Assembly (NCBI GenBank): GCA_019637195.1 | Contig: JAHBWA010000013.1 | Span: 41,299-105,298 of the forward strand | Direction of reading: 5' to 3' | Length of the DNA stretch: 64,000 nt | From: Labilithrix sp. | Lineage (GTDB): Bacteria; Myxococcota_A; Polyangia; Polyangiales; Polyangiaceae | In this document: positions 8,884 through 18,068 of the stretch, in pieces | Numbering within the stretch: the first letter of the stretch is position 1 | Layout of the letters: each line of letters begins with the position of its first letter | Made by a program: the position numbers and the translations under genes | Notes under the pieces: model-generated | What the model saw: the letters and a program-made list of their open reading frames with translations, nothing else | Told to the model about the DNA's origin: nothing | The model's database searches: none

Positions 8884-9494
8884 CCGCGACGAGGCCTCAC
8901 CTCATCGAAGCCGAGGGGCTCGATGCGTTCAACTACGCCGCAAGCTCAGGCGCGCGCTCAGTAAGGCGATGGCGATCTACTGGTATTACCCGAGCAAGGA
9001 CGCGCTGCTCGACGCCGTCGTCGGACGCTGGTCGCCAAGCTCGGCGGCCCGGCGACGGACGAGGACGAGGCCGCCCCCCGCGAACGTCGCGACGCCCGCC
9101 GACTTCATCGACGCGCTCCGCACGCTGGCCCCGCGTACCGCGGCCTGGCGCACGCTACCCGAACGCGTTCCCCTGCTCGCGTCGCGCCGCTTCACGACCG
9201 AGGGGGACGTACTGGTTCGCCGGTGACCTGTTCACGCTCGCCGAGCACGACGCAAACGCGCGGACGACCGCCGCCCTTCTATCCGGCTCGTCGCAGGCTA
9301 CTGCAACGGCGTCCGCGTTGAACAGAGCTCGCGGGGCTCCATGACCTCCGAGGCCGGTCGCGACGGGAAGGGGAGGCGATCAGCAAGCTCCGCAGCTCGC
9401 GGCGATCTTCGCGTGGCTGGCGCCGGAGCACCACGAAGACGTCTTCTCGTTCGGGCTCGAGCTGCTCCTGTCTGCGCTCCATGACACACGCTGA
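8829..9494 (+). pseudogene. TetR/AcrR-family transcriptional regulator, frameshifted
   Basis: Joining frames gives a complete TetR-type protein. The N-terminal DNA-binding domain reads LIEAEGLDAFNYAA... then SKAMAIYWYYPSKDALLDAVV, where the YWYYPSKDALLDAV signature of TetR helix 3-4 is nearly perfect. The ligand-binding half follows in other frames (PADFIDALRTLA, YWFAGDLFTLAEHDANARTTAA, AIFAWLAPEHHEDVFSFGLELLLSALHDTR, stop at 9492-9494). At least four single-base shifts are needed and no in-frame stop interrupts the joined product. A 15-bp palindrome lies 134 bp downstream, before the next rightward gene, and is a likely target. If the shifts are assembly errors, this is an intact repressor. 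Confidence 0.6.
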
Positions 9495-9627
9495 CCCGGC
9501 CGGCGACCGCGAGCCCGGCAGCGACCGCGAAGCCGGCGCGCGGCGCGAGACGAGCGCGAGACCTCCGTCGCGAAGGGCGCCCTTGACGCGGTCGGTCGAA
9601 ATCGTCGGACCGACATTGCACGGCCGA

Positions 9628-9642
9628 TTTTACAGTGTAAAA
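9628..9642. promoter_or_regulatory. palindromic operator candidate TTTTACAGTGTAAAA
   Basis: A perfect 7-bp inverted repeat around a central G, in an AT-rich patch within a GC-rich window, lies 14 nt before the TTG start of the outer-membrane protein gene and downstream of a TetR-family gene. The TTTACAnTGTAAA form is typical of TetR-family operators. The position would block transcription of the gene at 9656. The link to the neighbouring regulator is inferred. Confidence 0.55.
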
Positions 9643-9655
9643 GAACGGAGCCATC

Positions 9656-11338
9656 TTGACAGGGAAGCGGAAACATCCTTCATGGCGCTGCAGCGCCGCG
9701 CTCTTCACCGCGGCGCTCGGCGCGAGCGCTCTTCCGGGCGACGTCGCGCGCCGGAGCCGTCGAGCCCTGGTCCGATCGATCCCGTCAGAAAGCTGACGCG
9801 CCGCTCAGCGCGTCGACCGGGTTCCGCGGCGCCGCCAGGGAAATGCCGCGCGAACAGCGTCGCCGTGCGCCCGCTCGATCTGAACAGCAGCACGCGCGAT
9901 CGCCACTGGGCGTGCTCGAGCACCGCCACCGCCTCGAGCGCGGGCCTCGACTGGGAAGACAAGGTCCGCCTCGTCACGTCAGTCGGCGACGATGCTCGAC
10001 AGCACGCGTCCTCTGGGGCGACAACGGCACGCGCGACGACGCCGCCACCCCGACGAGCGGCGCCAGCGTCGGCACGGTGGTCAGCGAACGCCGCCGGCCC
10101 GTGCACGTCGCGCTCCGCCCCGGCGAGCGCCGCAGGCCGTCGAGCTACCGCTACGGCCTCTGCGACTCCGATCCGGTCTTCGTCCGCCGCCTCTACGGCG
10201 ACGTCATCGCCAGTCGGCCTCCTCACATCGGCCGCCAGCCGTTCACCGAGGCGCGTCGATCGCCGTCAACGGCGGCGACAGCCAGCGAAACCGCTTCGGC
10301 TTCGCGCGGCGCGGCAACAGCGCCGACCGGATCTCTTCATGACCAAACCGCTCCGAGGCCTTCAAGCCGAAGGCCGAGCGCGACAAGTCCGAGACGCGCG
10401 GCGTCTTCCTCATCCTCGCGTACGACCGCCTCGTCACCGACAACCCGCAGCGCCTCTCCGACGATCTCCACGGGTGGATCTCCGCCATTCGCTGGCTCGA
10501 GCCCACGCACCGCCTCGGCGAGGACTTCGAGCGCGGCTCTTCCGCCTACCGCTGGAGCAAGGACAACGACACCGGCGTCTCCGCGGTCGGCGAAGGCGCG
10601 TGATCGAGATCGGGTCGAACCTCCACGCCGGCATGGGACGTCGTTCGTCACCGGCTCGACGCGCGAAGGTCAGCGACGCCAAATCCGCGTCATCACGAAC
10701 GATCCGTCGGTCGTGCAAGACATCCGCCAGCTCGGCGCGCGCGCCACCATCAAGTGGGACCAGCCCTTCTACTCCTCTACCTCGAGGGCGACTACGCCTC
10801 CGGCGACTCCGACCCGCAGACGCCGCGCTCCCCTCACCAGTTCCGCTTCGCCGACGACGCGAACGTCGGCCTCCTCCTCTTCAAGCACGTCCTCGCGCAG
10901 AGCGCGCGCGGCCGCCGCCGGCGTCGCCGTCCTGCGCGATCTCGGCGCGCCGTCGTACCCGCTCGAGCAGGTCGCCACGCGCGGCGCGTTCACCAACGCC
11001 GCCGCGCGCTCTTCCACGCAGGTCGACGTGCAGCCGAGTCGACAAGCTCCTCGTCCGCGGCGGCGCCCTCTTCCGCTGGGCGCCGGCGCGCCTCGATCCG
11101 ATCGCGTCGCTCCAGCGCCGTGGCGAGCAACCACCTCGACGACGACCTCGTCAATTTCGTGGGCGGACGCCCCGGACGCTACTACGGCACCGAGCTCGAT
11201 CTCCGCGTGCAGTACCCGTTTGATCACTTCGTAGCCCGTCTCGGAAGCCGCCGTCCTCTTCCCGGGCAGCGCGCTCGAGGACATAACGGCGACGCCGTCC
11301 GGAGCTGGCTCGGTCAGGCCCGCGGGACGTTCACTTTT
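9656..11338 (+). pseudogene. outer-membrane porin-like protein, multiply frameshifted
   Basis: A TTG at 9656 with GGAG 5 nt upstream opens a signal-peptide-like stretch (LTGKRKHPSWRCSAALFTAALGASALP). Downstream, pieces in changing frames read as one beta-barrel protein: HIGRQPFTE, SIAVNGGDSQRNRFGFARRGNSADR, ETRGVFLILAYDRLVTDNPQRLSDDLHGWISAIRWLEPT, YLEGDYASGDSDPQ, FRFADDANVGLLLFKHVLA, PAPARDPIASLQ-like and LVNFVGGRPGRYYGTELDLRVQYPFDHFVA, closing with RGTFTF. The Gly/aromatic strand pattern and terminal Phe fit an outer-membrane porin-like protein of about 540 residues. More than eight single-base shifts would be needed. No transposon or large deletion is visible. Substrate unknown. Confidence 0.5.
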
Positions 11339-11348
11339 GAGGCCCCCG

Positions 11349-12436
11349 ATGAAAGCGCTGACCCACCTCCTCGCCCTGATGCTCGCCGCCGCGATCGCGA
11401 TCGCGCGACGTCGGCGGCGTGCGAACTACGAGGGCGCCGCCGCGACCAGCCATCCTGGGGCTCACCTCCGGTGTCTCGACGATCCGCGGGCGCTCTGTGA
11501 TCGACTTCGGGACTATCGATCGATCCCCGACACGCTCTTCGTGAAGGTCGCCCTCTTCGACACGACATCGAGGGGACCCTGCCCGACGAGGACGACGATC
11601 CGGACACCGAGCTCCGCGTGCTCGTCCGGCGCGATCCGCTCGAGGGCGACCTCGGCGCCGTGGCCGACGTCGACGCCGCGGCAGGCCGCGTGACCCTGAC
11701 GCTCGACTCGGCGCTCCCGGTCGGACCCAAGCTCGTCTTGCTCGTCGAGGGCGGCCTCCGCTCTCCGTCGGGGACGATCTCGCGCTTCCGCGTGCGCGTC
11801 CCGTTCTCGTACGTCGTGAAGTGCGTCGAGCAGCCGTCGGCCTTCGCGGTCGGGACGTACTTCGTCCTTCTCGACGTGGAGCAGCCGCTCGGGACGCAGA
11901 TCCAGCTGCTGGCGTACATCGACGTCGACCCGAACACCGGCGCGCTCACCGGCCAGTTCACGAACGCGGACCGGAACGTCGAGCAAAAATGCCCGTCGGC
12001 GTGCCCGTCGACCGACGTCTGCCGGCTCCTCCCCGCGCCCGAGTGCGTCGCGCCTTCCACGCGCGCCGGCTCGGTCGACGAGTGGCCCGACTTCGTCCCG
12101 AACGCGCCGCCGCCGACCGGCTACTCGTTCCTCGTCCAGGGCTGCGCGGTCGACGACGGCGCCGCGAGCGGCGTCTTCACGGCGCCGACCACGATGGTCG
12201 TCGAGAGCCCGCGGGTGACCGTCGAGGGCTTGACGATGACCGCGAGCTTCGCGCCCGGCGCTGACGGCGTCATCCGCGCCACCGGGAGCCTCACGGCCGA
12301 CGTCGTTCGTCTCGGGACCAACCCGCTCGGCGCCGGCAAGGGCTCGATGTCCGCCGTCCGCCTCCCGGACGATCGCGTCCCGCCGAACGTCCCGCGTCCG
12401 CCGGCGGACGCGCGAGGCCCCGATGCCGGCCCGTGA
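11349..12436 (+). pseudogene. lipoprotein of unknown function, 5' third frameshifted
   Basis: The ATG at 11349 gives MKALTHLLALMLAAAIAIATSAAC, a lipoprotein signal. Between 11400 and 11570 the coding frame changes at least three times (NYEGAAATS; GVSTIRGRSVIDFGTID; SIPDTLFVKVALFDTT). One missing base near 11566 restores IEGTLPDEDDDPDTELRVLV. From 11570 to the stop at 12434-12436 the frame is clean and encodes about 285 residues, including six Cys (such as QKCPSACPSTDVCRLLPAPEC), and ends in a Pro-rich tail. No recognised domain. The stop is 1 bp from the stop of the convergent EamA gene. The clean 3' part argues for a real gene with local sequence errors at its 5' end. Confidence 0.5.
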
Positions 12437-12437
12437 G

Positions 12438-13358
12438 TCAGCGCCGGCGCCGGCCGAGCGCCTGGAGCACGACGGCGCCGACGATGACCGCGCCGCCGGC
12501 CGCGGCCAGCGCGCTCGGCCGCTCTCCGGTCGCGAGGAGCACCCAGATCGGGGCGAGCACGGGCTCGATCATCGCGAGCAGCGAGCTCTCGAGCGCGCGG
12601 AGTCGGCGGACGGCGACGCCGTAGAAGACGTAGGGCAAGCCGATCTGCAACGTCCCGAGGAGGAGCAGCACCACGAGCGTCTGCTCGCGCGCCGGACCGC
12701 TCGGCGGGTGGGCGAGGATCGCGGGCACCGCCACGAGGGCGGCGAGCGCGTTGCCGAGCGACATCGCCACGAGCGGCGCCCGCGCGGCGAGCTCGGGCGC
12801 GAGGCGCTTCTGGTCGACCCGGAGGAGCAGCGGGAGGCCCGCGAAGCCAAAGCTCGAGAGGATCGCGAGGACGTTGCCCGCCGCGCGGCCCCCGCCGAGC
12901 TCGCCGCCGAAGGTGAGCGCCATCCCGACCACGCACGCGCCCGTCGCGAAGAGATCGCTCCGCGTCGGCCGCTCGCCGAGCAGCGGCGCGGAGAGCAGCG
13001 CGACGTAGATCGGCGCCGTGTACTGGATGAAGATCGCGTTCGCCGCCGTGGTGCGCCGGGCCGCGAGCACGAACGTCACGACCATCAGCGCGTAGCTCGC
13101 GGCCGCGCCCCAGACGAGCGGCCGCCGGAGCAGCTGGCCGATCGCGGAGAGCGCGCCGCGCTCGCCGCGCAGCTGGACCGCGACCACGACGAGCATGAAC
13201 GCGAGCGCGAAGACGCTCCGGAGGCCGGCGACCACGAGCGGCTCCGCGTCGGCGACCTTCACCCCGACGCCGCCCGTGCTCCAGAGCGCGGCCGCGGCGA
13301 CCACGAGGAGCGCGCCCGAGCGCCTCGCGGGGGCGTCGTGTGTGACCGCCTCGCTCAC
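12438..13358 (-). CDS. EamA/DMT-family transporter
   Basis: The 306-residue protein has ten hydrophobic segments in two related halves, the hallmark of EamA (drug/metabolite transporter) permeases: GALLVVAAAALWSTGGVGVKVA at the N-terminus, NAIFIQYTAPIYVALLSAPLLGERP at the end of the first half, and LESSLLAMIEPVLAPIWVLLATGERP in the second. The P(I/V)xxxLLxxxLLGERP motif occurs in both halves. The GTG start (13356-13358) has GGAGG 5-6 nt upstream. It is divergent from the PLP enzyme gene (88 bp apart), so it may export a substrate or product of that pathway, but this is only positional. Confidence 0.88.
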   Translation of the reverse strand: MSEAVTHDAPARRSGALLVVAAAALWSTGGVGVKVADAEPLVVAGLRSVFALAFMLVVVAVQLRGERGALSAIGQLLRRPLVWGAAASYALMVVTFVLAARRTTAANAIFIQYTAPIYVALLSAPLLGERPTRSDLFATGACVVGMALTFGGELGGGRAAGNVLAILSSFGFAGLPLLLRVDQKRLAPELAARAPLVAMSLGNALAALVAVPAILAHPPSGPAREQTLVVLLLLGTLQIGLPYVFYGVAVRRLRALESSLLAMIEPVLAPIWVLLATGERPSALAAAGGAVIVGAVVLQALGRRRR

Positions 13359-13445
13359 GCGACCCTCCGGGTCCGAACCGCCGAAGTCATCGTCTCTGCC
13401 TCGCTCACGAGGCGCGCCGCGTGAAGCCGTAACCGAGAGGTCGCC

Positions 13446-14798
13446 ATGAAGATTCCGCAGCAGGGTACTCCACGAGACGAGATCACCAAGGCGATGCGAG
13501 CCTACCGCGACACGGACGCGGACGCCGCGCGGGCGCGCCTCTTCAGCCTGGTCTACGCGACGCGACCGGATGTGCTCGAGGTCGCCAAGGAGGCGTTCAC
13601 CTCGTTCTTCTCGGAGAACGCGCTGAACCCGATGGCGTTCCCGAGCCTCCGCCGGATGGAGACCGAGGCCATCGCGATGACGCTCGACCTCCTGAACGCG
13701 CCCGAGGGCGCGGCGGGCTCGATGACCAGCGGCGGCAGCGAGAGCCTCCTGCTCGCGATGAAGACGGCGCGCGACTGGGCGCGCGTCGAGCGCCCGAAGG
13801 TGACGCGCCCCGAGGTGCTCCTGCCGGTCACCGCGCACCCCGCCCTGTTCAAGGCCGCGCACATGCTCGATCTCCGGGTCGTCGTCGTCCCGATGACCGC
13901 CGGCTTCGGCGCCGACGCCGCGGCCGCGCGGCGCCTCGTCACGGACGACACGATCCTCGTCGTCGGCTCGGCCCCGCAGTACCCGCACGGCGTCATCGAT
14001 CCGATCGCGGAGCTCGCGGCGATCGCCGAGGAGCGAGGCATCCTCTGCCACGTCGACGCCTGCTTCGGCGGCTTCATGCTGCCGTGGGTCGAGAAGCTCG
14101 GGCACCCGGTGCCGCCCTTCGACTTCCGCGTGCCCGGCGTCACGTCGATCTCCGCCGACCTCCACAAGTACGGCTACGCCGCCAAGGGCGCGTCGTCCGT
14201 GCTCTACCGGACGCGCGCGCTCCGCCGCCACCAGTTCTACGTCCACGCCGACTGGCCCGGCGGGCTCTTCGTCAGCCCCGGCGTCCTCGGCACCCGGCCC
14301 GGCGGGGCGATCGCCGCGGCCTGGGCCGTCATGAAGTACCTCGGCCAGGACGGTTACCTCGATCTGGCCAAGCGCGCGCTGAGCGCGACGCGCGCGATCG
14401 CGAGCGGCGTCCGCGAGATCCCCGGCCTCGAGATCCTCGGCGAGCCCGTGATGAGCGCCATCGCGATCGGCGCCCGCGCGGCGGGCGCCGAGCCGCCGCT
14501 CGACATCTACGTCATCGGCGACCTCATGCAGGCGCGCGGCTGGTTCTTCGACCGCGGGCAGGCGCCCGCCAACCTCCACTTGACCGTCAGCCCGGCGCAC
14601 GAGGCGATCGCCGGCGAGTTCCTCGGCGATCTCCGCGAGTGCGTCGCGACCGCGCGCGCCTCGAAGGAGCAGCCGCAGGGCAAGGCCGCCCTCTACGGAA
14701 TGCTCGGCTCGCTGCCCGACCGCGCGTTCGTGCGCGACGCGCTGCTCGAGCTGATGGACAGCCTCGACGCCGACGGCGGCTCCCCGGCGGCGTCATGA
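13446..14798 (+). CDS. PLP-dependent lyase/decarboxylase, sphingosine-1-phosphate-lyase-like
   Basis: The 450-residue protein belongs to PLP fold type I, group II decarboxylase/DPL1 type. Visible motifs are NPMAFPSLRRMETEA, the phosphate-binding GSMTSGGSESLLLAMK, the ring-stacking/Asp region HVDACFGGFMLPW and the Schiff-base lysine in SADLHKYGYAAKG (about residue 241). HVDACFGGF and HKYGxxxKG resemble sphingosine-1-phosphate lyases more than glutamate decarboxylases, so C-C cleavage of a phosphorylated long-chain base is one option and amino-acid decarboxylation another. The ATG has AGAGG upstream. Its stop overlaps the amidohydrolase start (ATGA), so the two are translationally coupled. The true substrate is unknown. 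Confidence 0.82.
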   Translation: MKIPQQGTPRDEITKAMRAYRDTDADAARARLFSLVYATRPDVLEVAKEAFTSFFSENALNPMAFPSLRRMETEAIAMTLDLLNAPEGAAGSMTSGGSESLLLAMKTARDWARVERPKVTRPEVLLPVTAHPALFKAAHMLDLRVVVVPMTAGFGADAAAARRLVTDDTILVVGSAPQYPHGVIDPIAELAAIAEERGILCHVDACFGGFMLPWVEKLGHPVPPFDFRVPGVTSISADLHKYGYAAKGASSVLYRTRALRRHQFYVHADWPGGLFVSPGVLGTRPGGAIAAAWAVMKYLGQDGYLDLAKRALSATRAIASGVREIPGLEILGEPVMSAIAIGARAAGAEPPLDIYVIGDLMQARGWFFDRGQAPANLHLTVSPAHEAIAGEFLGDLRECVATARASKEQPQGKAALYGMLGSLPDRAFVRDALLELMDSLDADGGSPAAS

Positions 14799-15832
14799 CC
14801 GCCGCGCTCCCCCACCGCTTCACGTCGCTCCTCGATCTCGCGCGGCTCCCGTGGTTCTCGCTCGTCGAGGACCCCGCCTCCGGAGGCCGGCCGCGCCTCG
14901 TCATGAGCGACAAGAGCGTCGGGCCGATCGCCGACCTCCACACGCACCTCGCGCTCGCCTACGTGCGGCCGCCGAGCGTCGACTACGGCGCTCTCCACCC
15001 CGAGACGCAGCACTACCTGCCGTCGTGCTGCGCGATCGACCTCGACGTCTACGCGAACAAGAACATGTCCGCGGAGGTCGTCAAGGAGCTCACGCGCGAC
15101 CTCACCTGGCGGAGCCTCGGCCCGCGCGGCATGCGCGCGACACACACGATCCCGAACCTGACGCGCGAGATGGACGAGACCGGCATCCGCGCGTCGGTGC
15201 TCTTGCCGATCGACTTCCCGGCGCTCTCCGACAACGCGAGCGTCGCGCTCGCCGCGGCGAAGTCCACGTCGAAGATCCTCTCCGCCGGCTCGGTGCACCC
15301 CTACGCGCGCGATCCGGAGCGCCGCCTCGACGCGCAGCTCGCCAGGGGCGCGCGCGGCGTCAAGCTTCACCCGTCGGTGCAGCTCGTCCGGGCCGACAAC
15401 CGCCGCGCGAAGTCGCTCTACAAGATGTGCGGCGAGCGCGACATGTTCGTGTTCTGGCACTGCGGGCCGGCGGGCATCGAGCCGAAGCTCGGGCAGTACC
15501 TGAACCAGGTGAAGTTCTACGAGGCGCCGATCCGCGAGAACCCGAGGACCACGTTCATCCTCGGCCACGCCGGCGCGCGGCAGTTCGAGGAGGGCCTCGC
15601 GCTCCAGCGCGCCTACCCGAACGTGTGGCTCGAGACGTCGTCGCAGTCGCTCTCGAACGTGCGACGGATGGTGCTCGAGGCCGTGCCCGATCGCATCGTC
15701 CACGGCTCGGATTGGCCGTTTTACCACCCGGCGATCAGCGTCGCGAAGGTGCTCCTCGCCACGGAGGACCGCCCGGAGATCCGGCACAAGATCCTCTGGG
15801 CCAACGCCGCCCGGCTGCTCGCGATCGACTGA
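14795..15832 (+). CDS. amidohydrolase-2 family metal-dependent hydrolase
   Basis: The 345-residue protein shows the amidohydrolase-related TIM-barrel metal ligands in order: the HxH motif in ADLHTHLAL (about residues 50-53), the strand lysine region GVKLHPSVQ, His in FWHCGPAG, His in FILGHAGA and the final Asp in VHGSDWPFYHP. This arrangement is that of the amidohydrolase-2 (ACMSD-like) subgroup, whose members are decarboxylases or hydrolases of small acids and lactones. An N-terminal 40-residue extension precedes the barrel. The start overlaps the upstream PLP enzyme stop (ATGA). A joint pathway with that lyase is likely but the substrate cannot be named. Confidence 0.82.
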   Translation: MTAALPHRFTSLLDLARLPWFSLVEDPASGGRPRLVMSDKSVGPIADLHTHLALAYVRPPSVDYGALHPETQHYLPSCCAIDLDVYANKNMSAEVVKELTRDLTWRSLGPRGMRATHTIPNLTREMDETGIRASVLLPIDFPALSDNASVALAAAKSTSKILSAGSVHPYARDPERRLDAQLARGARGVKLHPSVQLVRADNRRAKSLYKMCGERDMFVFWHCGPAGIEPKLGQYLNQVKFYEAPIRENPRTTFILGHAGARQFEEGLALQRAYPNVWLETSSQSLSNVRRMVLEAVPDRIVHGSDWPFYHPAISVAKVLLATEDRPEIRHKILWANAARLLAID

Positions 15833-15928
15833 GCGGCGCAGCGCGACGTGCGGGGCTCCGCGCGACCGCGGGTCCGCGGCCCCAGCTCGAGTCGAGGTCG
15901 GGCGCGAGTCGCGGTAGACTCGGGCGCG

Positions 15929-17758
15929 ATGGCGGAGCCGGGAGGCGCGGGCAAGATCTGCACGGCGTGCGGCGGCGCGCTCGCGGCGGACGCGCGCTTC
16001 TGCCACCTCTGCGGTCACGCGCTCGGAGCGCCGGCGGCCGCGTCGCCGGCGATCGACGGGGCCGATCCCGGAGCCGCGCCGCCGCTCGCGCGCCCCGACA
16101 CCGAGCTCGCCTCGACCGAGCTCGCGGCCGCGGAGCGCGCCCCGGCGGCGACCGGCGCGCTCCCGCCGATGCGCCTCCCGGAGGGCACGACGCTCGCGGT
16201 CTATCGCGTCGAGGGCGTGATCGGCGAGGGCGGCATGGGCGTCGTCTACCGCGCGCGCGATCTCGCGCTCGGTCGCGACGTCGCACTCAAATGCCTCCAC
16301 CTGAACCTCGCAGGCGATCCCGAGGTGCGCCGGCGCTTCGTCCGCGAGGCGCGCGTCCTCCGGACGTGGAGCCACCCGGGCGCGGTCGCCGTCTACGACT
16401 TCATCGAGCACGAGCACGTCCTCGCGATCGTGATGGAGCTCGTCGAAGGCGAGAACCTCGCGCAGCACCTCGCCCGCTGGCGCGGGAAGATGCCGTTCGA
16501 CCAGATCCGGAGCGTCGTCGGCGACGTCCTGCTCGCGATGGATGACGCGCACGCGAGCGGCGTCGTCCACCGCGACCTCAAGCCCGACAACGTCCTCGTG
16601 CGGAACGACGCCGGACGCCTCCGGCCGAAGATCGCCGACTTCGGGATCGCCAAGGTCCTCGAGGGCACGACGTACACGGTCAGCGGTGCGCTGCTCGGCA
16701 CGTGCCGGTACATGTCACCCGAGCAGGTCAAGACGCCGAGCCTCGCCGACCATCGCTCCGACATCTACTCGCTCGGGATCACGCTCTACGAGCTCGTCAC
16801 CGGGCGGCCGCCGTTCGACGGCAGCCACTTCAGCGTGATGATGGCGCACGTCACCAACGCGCCGCGCGCGCCGTCGAAGCTCCGCCCCGACGTCCCGCCC
16901 GATCTCGAGCGGCTCATCCTCGACGCGCTCGCCAAGGCGCCCGACAAGCGACCGGCGTCGTGCGCCGAGTTTCGCCGGCGCCTCTTCGACGCCCTCCCCG
17001 CCGGGACCGAGGACGTCGAGGCGCAGGCGGCCTCGTCCGCGCCCCTCCCGACCACGATCCGAGGCACCGGCGGCCACGAGCTGGTGCTCGTGCCGGCCGG
17101 CCCGTTCGCGATGGGCTCGTCGCGACGCGACGTTCACGTCGACGCGCTCTACATCGATCGGACGCCGGTCACGAACGCGCAATTTTCCGTCTTCCTCGAG
17201 GCGACGCAGTACAAGCCGAGCGACGCCGGAGCCAAGCGCTTCCTCGCGCACTTCCGGAACGGCAAGCCGCCGCGGGGCGAGGAGAAGCACCCCGTCGTCT
17301 ACGTCTCGTGGTTCGACGCGCGCGCCTACGCGACGTGGGCCGGCCAGCGCCTCCCCACCGAAGCCGAGTGGGAGAAGTCGGCGCGCGGGACCGACGGGCG
17401 CCGCTACCCGTGGGGCCGGGCCGAGCCGAAGGCCACGCACGCGAACTTCGGCCGGGGCCGCGACGGCACGACACCCGTGGGCACGTTCCCCGAGGGCGCC
17501 TCCCCCTACGGCGTGCTCGATCTCGCCGGCAACGTCTGGGAGTGGTGCGAAGACGCCTACGACGAGGACTTCTACGAGAACGGGCCGAGCATGAACCCGA
17601 AGCTCGCGAGCTCGCCGAAGAACAAGAGCGGCCACGTCATGCGCGGCGGCTCGTTCATGTACGACGCCCGCGCGCTCCGCACCTACGCTCGGATGGGGTT
17701 CGATCCGCACTATCGCTTCGCCGAGGGCGGCTTCCGCTGCGCGAAGGCGCCGGGCTGA
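15929..17758 (+). CDS. Ser/Thr protein kinase fused to zinc ribbon and FGE-like domain
   Basis: This 609-residue protein has three parts. A zinc ribbon (Cys11, 14, 25, 28: CTAC...CHLC) comes first. A complete Hanks kinase follows (about 90-355), with glycine loop GEGGMG (99-104), Lys121, HRDLKPDN (Asp216), DFG (Asp237) and a YMSPEQ activation segment. A C-terminal formylglycine-generating-enzyme-like domain (about 383-607) runs from LVLVPAGPFAMGSS through RLPTEAEWEKSARG and DLAGNVWEWCED to GGSFMYDARALR. The FGE domain lacks the pair of active-site Cys of true FGE, so a binding role is more likely than sulfatase activation. No transmembrane helix is seen. ATG 15929 is preceded by TAGACT 8 nt upstream. 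Longer starts are rejected because conservation begins at the ribbon. Confidence 0.9.
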   Translation: MAEPGGAGKICTACGGALAADARFCHLCGHALGAPAAASPAIDGADPGAAPPLARPDTELASTELAAAERAPAATGALPPMRLPEGTTLAVYRVEGVIGEGGMGVVYRARDLALGRDVALKCLHLNLAGDPEVRRRFVREARVLRTWSHPGAVAVYDFIEHEHVLAIVMELVEGENLAQHLARWRGKMPFDQIRSVVGDVLLAMDDAHASGVVHRDLKPDNVLVRNDAGRLRPKIADFGIAKVLEGTTYTVSGALLGTCRYMSPEQVKTPSLADHRSDIYSLGITLYELVTGRPPFDGSHFSVMMAHVTNAPRAPSKLRPDVPPDLERLILDALAKAPDKRPASCAEFRRRLFDALPAGTEDVEAQAASSAPLPTTIRGTGGHELVLVPAGPFAMGSSRRDVHVDALYIDRTPVTNAQFSVFLEATQYKPSDAGAKRFLAHFRNGKPPRGEEKHPVVYVSWFDARAYATWAGQRLPTEAEWEKSARGTDGRRYPWGRAEPKATHANFGRGRDGTTPVGTFPEGASPYGVLDLAGNVWEWCEDAYDEDFYENGPSMNPKLASSPKNKSGHVMRGGSFMYDARALRTYARMGFDPHYRFAEGGFRCAKAPG

Positions 17759-17991
17759 CGGCGGGACGAGCCCGGCCAAGTCTGGGTACCCGCGGCGCGG
17801 GGTCGATTCGTCGCCGCCCGCGCCGCGACGCCCAGACACGCTAGCGCGTCGCCGAGGCGCCGGCGCCCGCCCGGGCCCCCACGTCCGGACACGGTCGCGC
17901 CTCGCCGAGGCGCCGGCGCCCGCTCGCCCTCAGGCGCGCGAAGCCCCGTCCCCCCGCGGAGCTTAATTGAATTTGATTTTCACTTTCAAAA

Positions 17992-18007
17992 TGGCACAAC
18001 GAGTGCG
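17992..18007 (+). promoter_or_regulatory. candidate sigma-54 (-24/-12) promoter
   Basis: TGGCACAACGAGTGCG matches the sigma-54 consensus TGGCACrnnnnTTGCw with the invariant GG and GC at correct spacing and one mismatch (T to G) in the TTGC element. It lies 62 bp before the ATG of the lipoprotein gene at 18069, directly after a conspicuously AT-rich tract (17962-17990) that could be an activator or IHF-type site. Sigma-54 promoters are common in myxobacteria; no activator gene is adjacent. Confidence 0.55.
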
Positions 18008-18068
18008 GACCGCACGCGGGGTGCGTCCACGAGAGACGAGGTTTGCCGTGATCGTTCGAGGAGCGTCG

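Noticed and set aside
17759..17961. Further gene between the kinase-FGE fusion and the lipoprotein
   Set aside because: Open frames there are short, antisense or Arg-rich and have no start with a ribosome site; the segment contains GC-rich near-repeats (CGCGTCGCCGAGGCGCCGGCGCCCGC-like) only.
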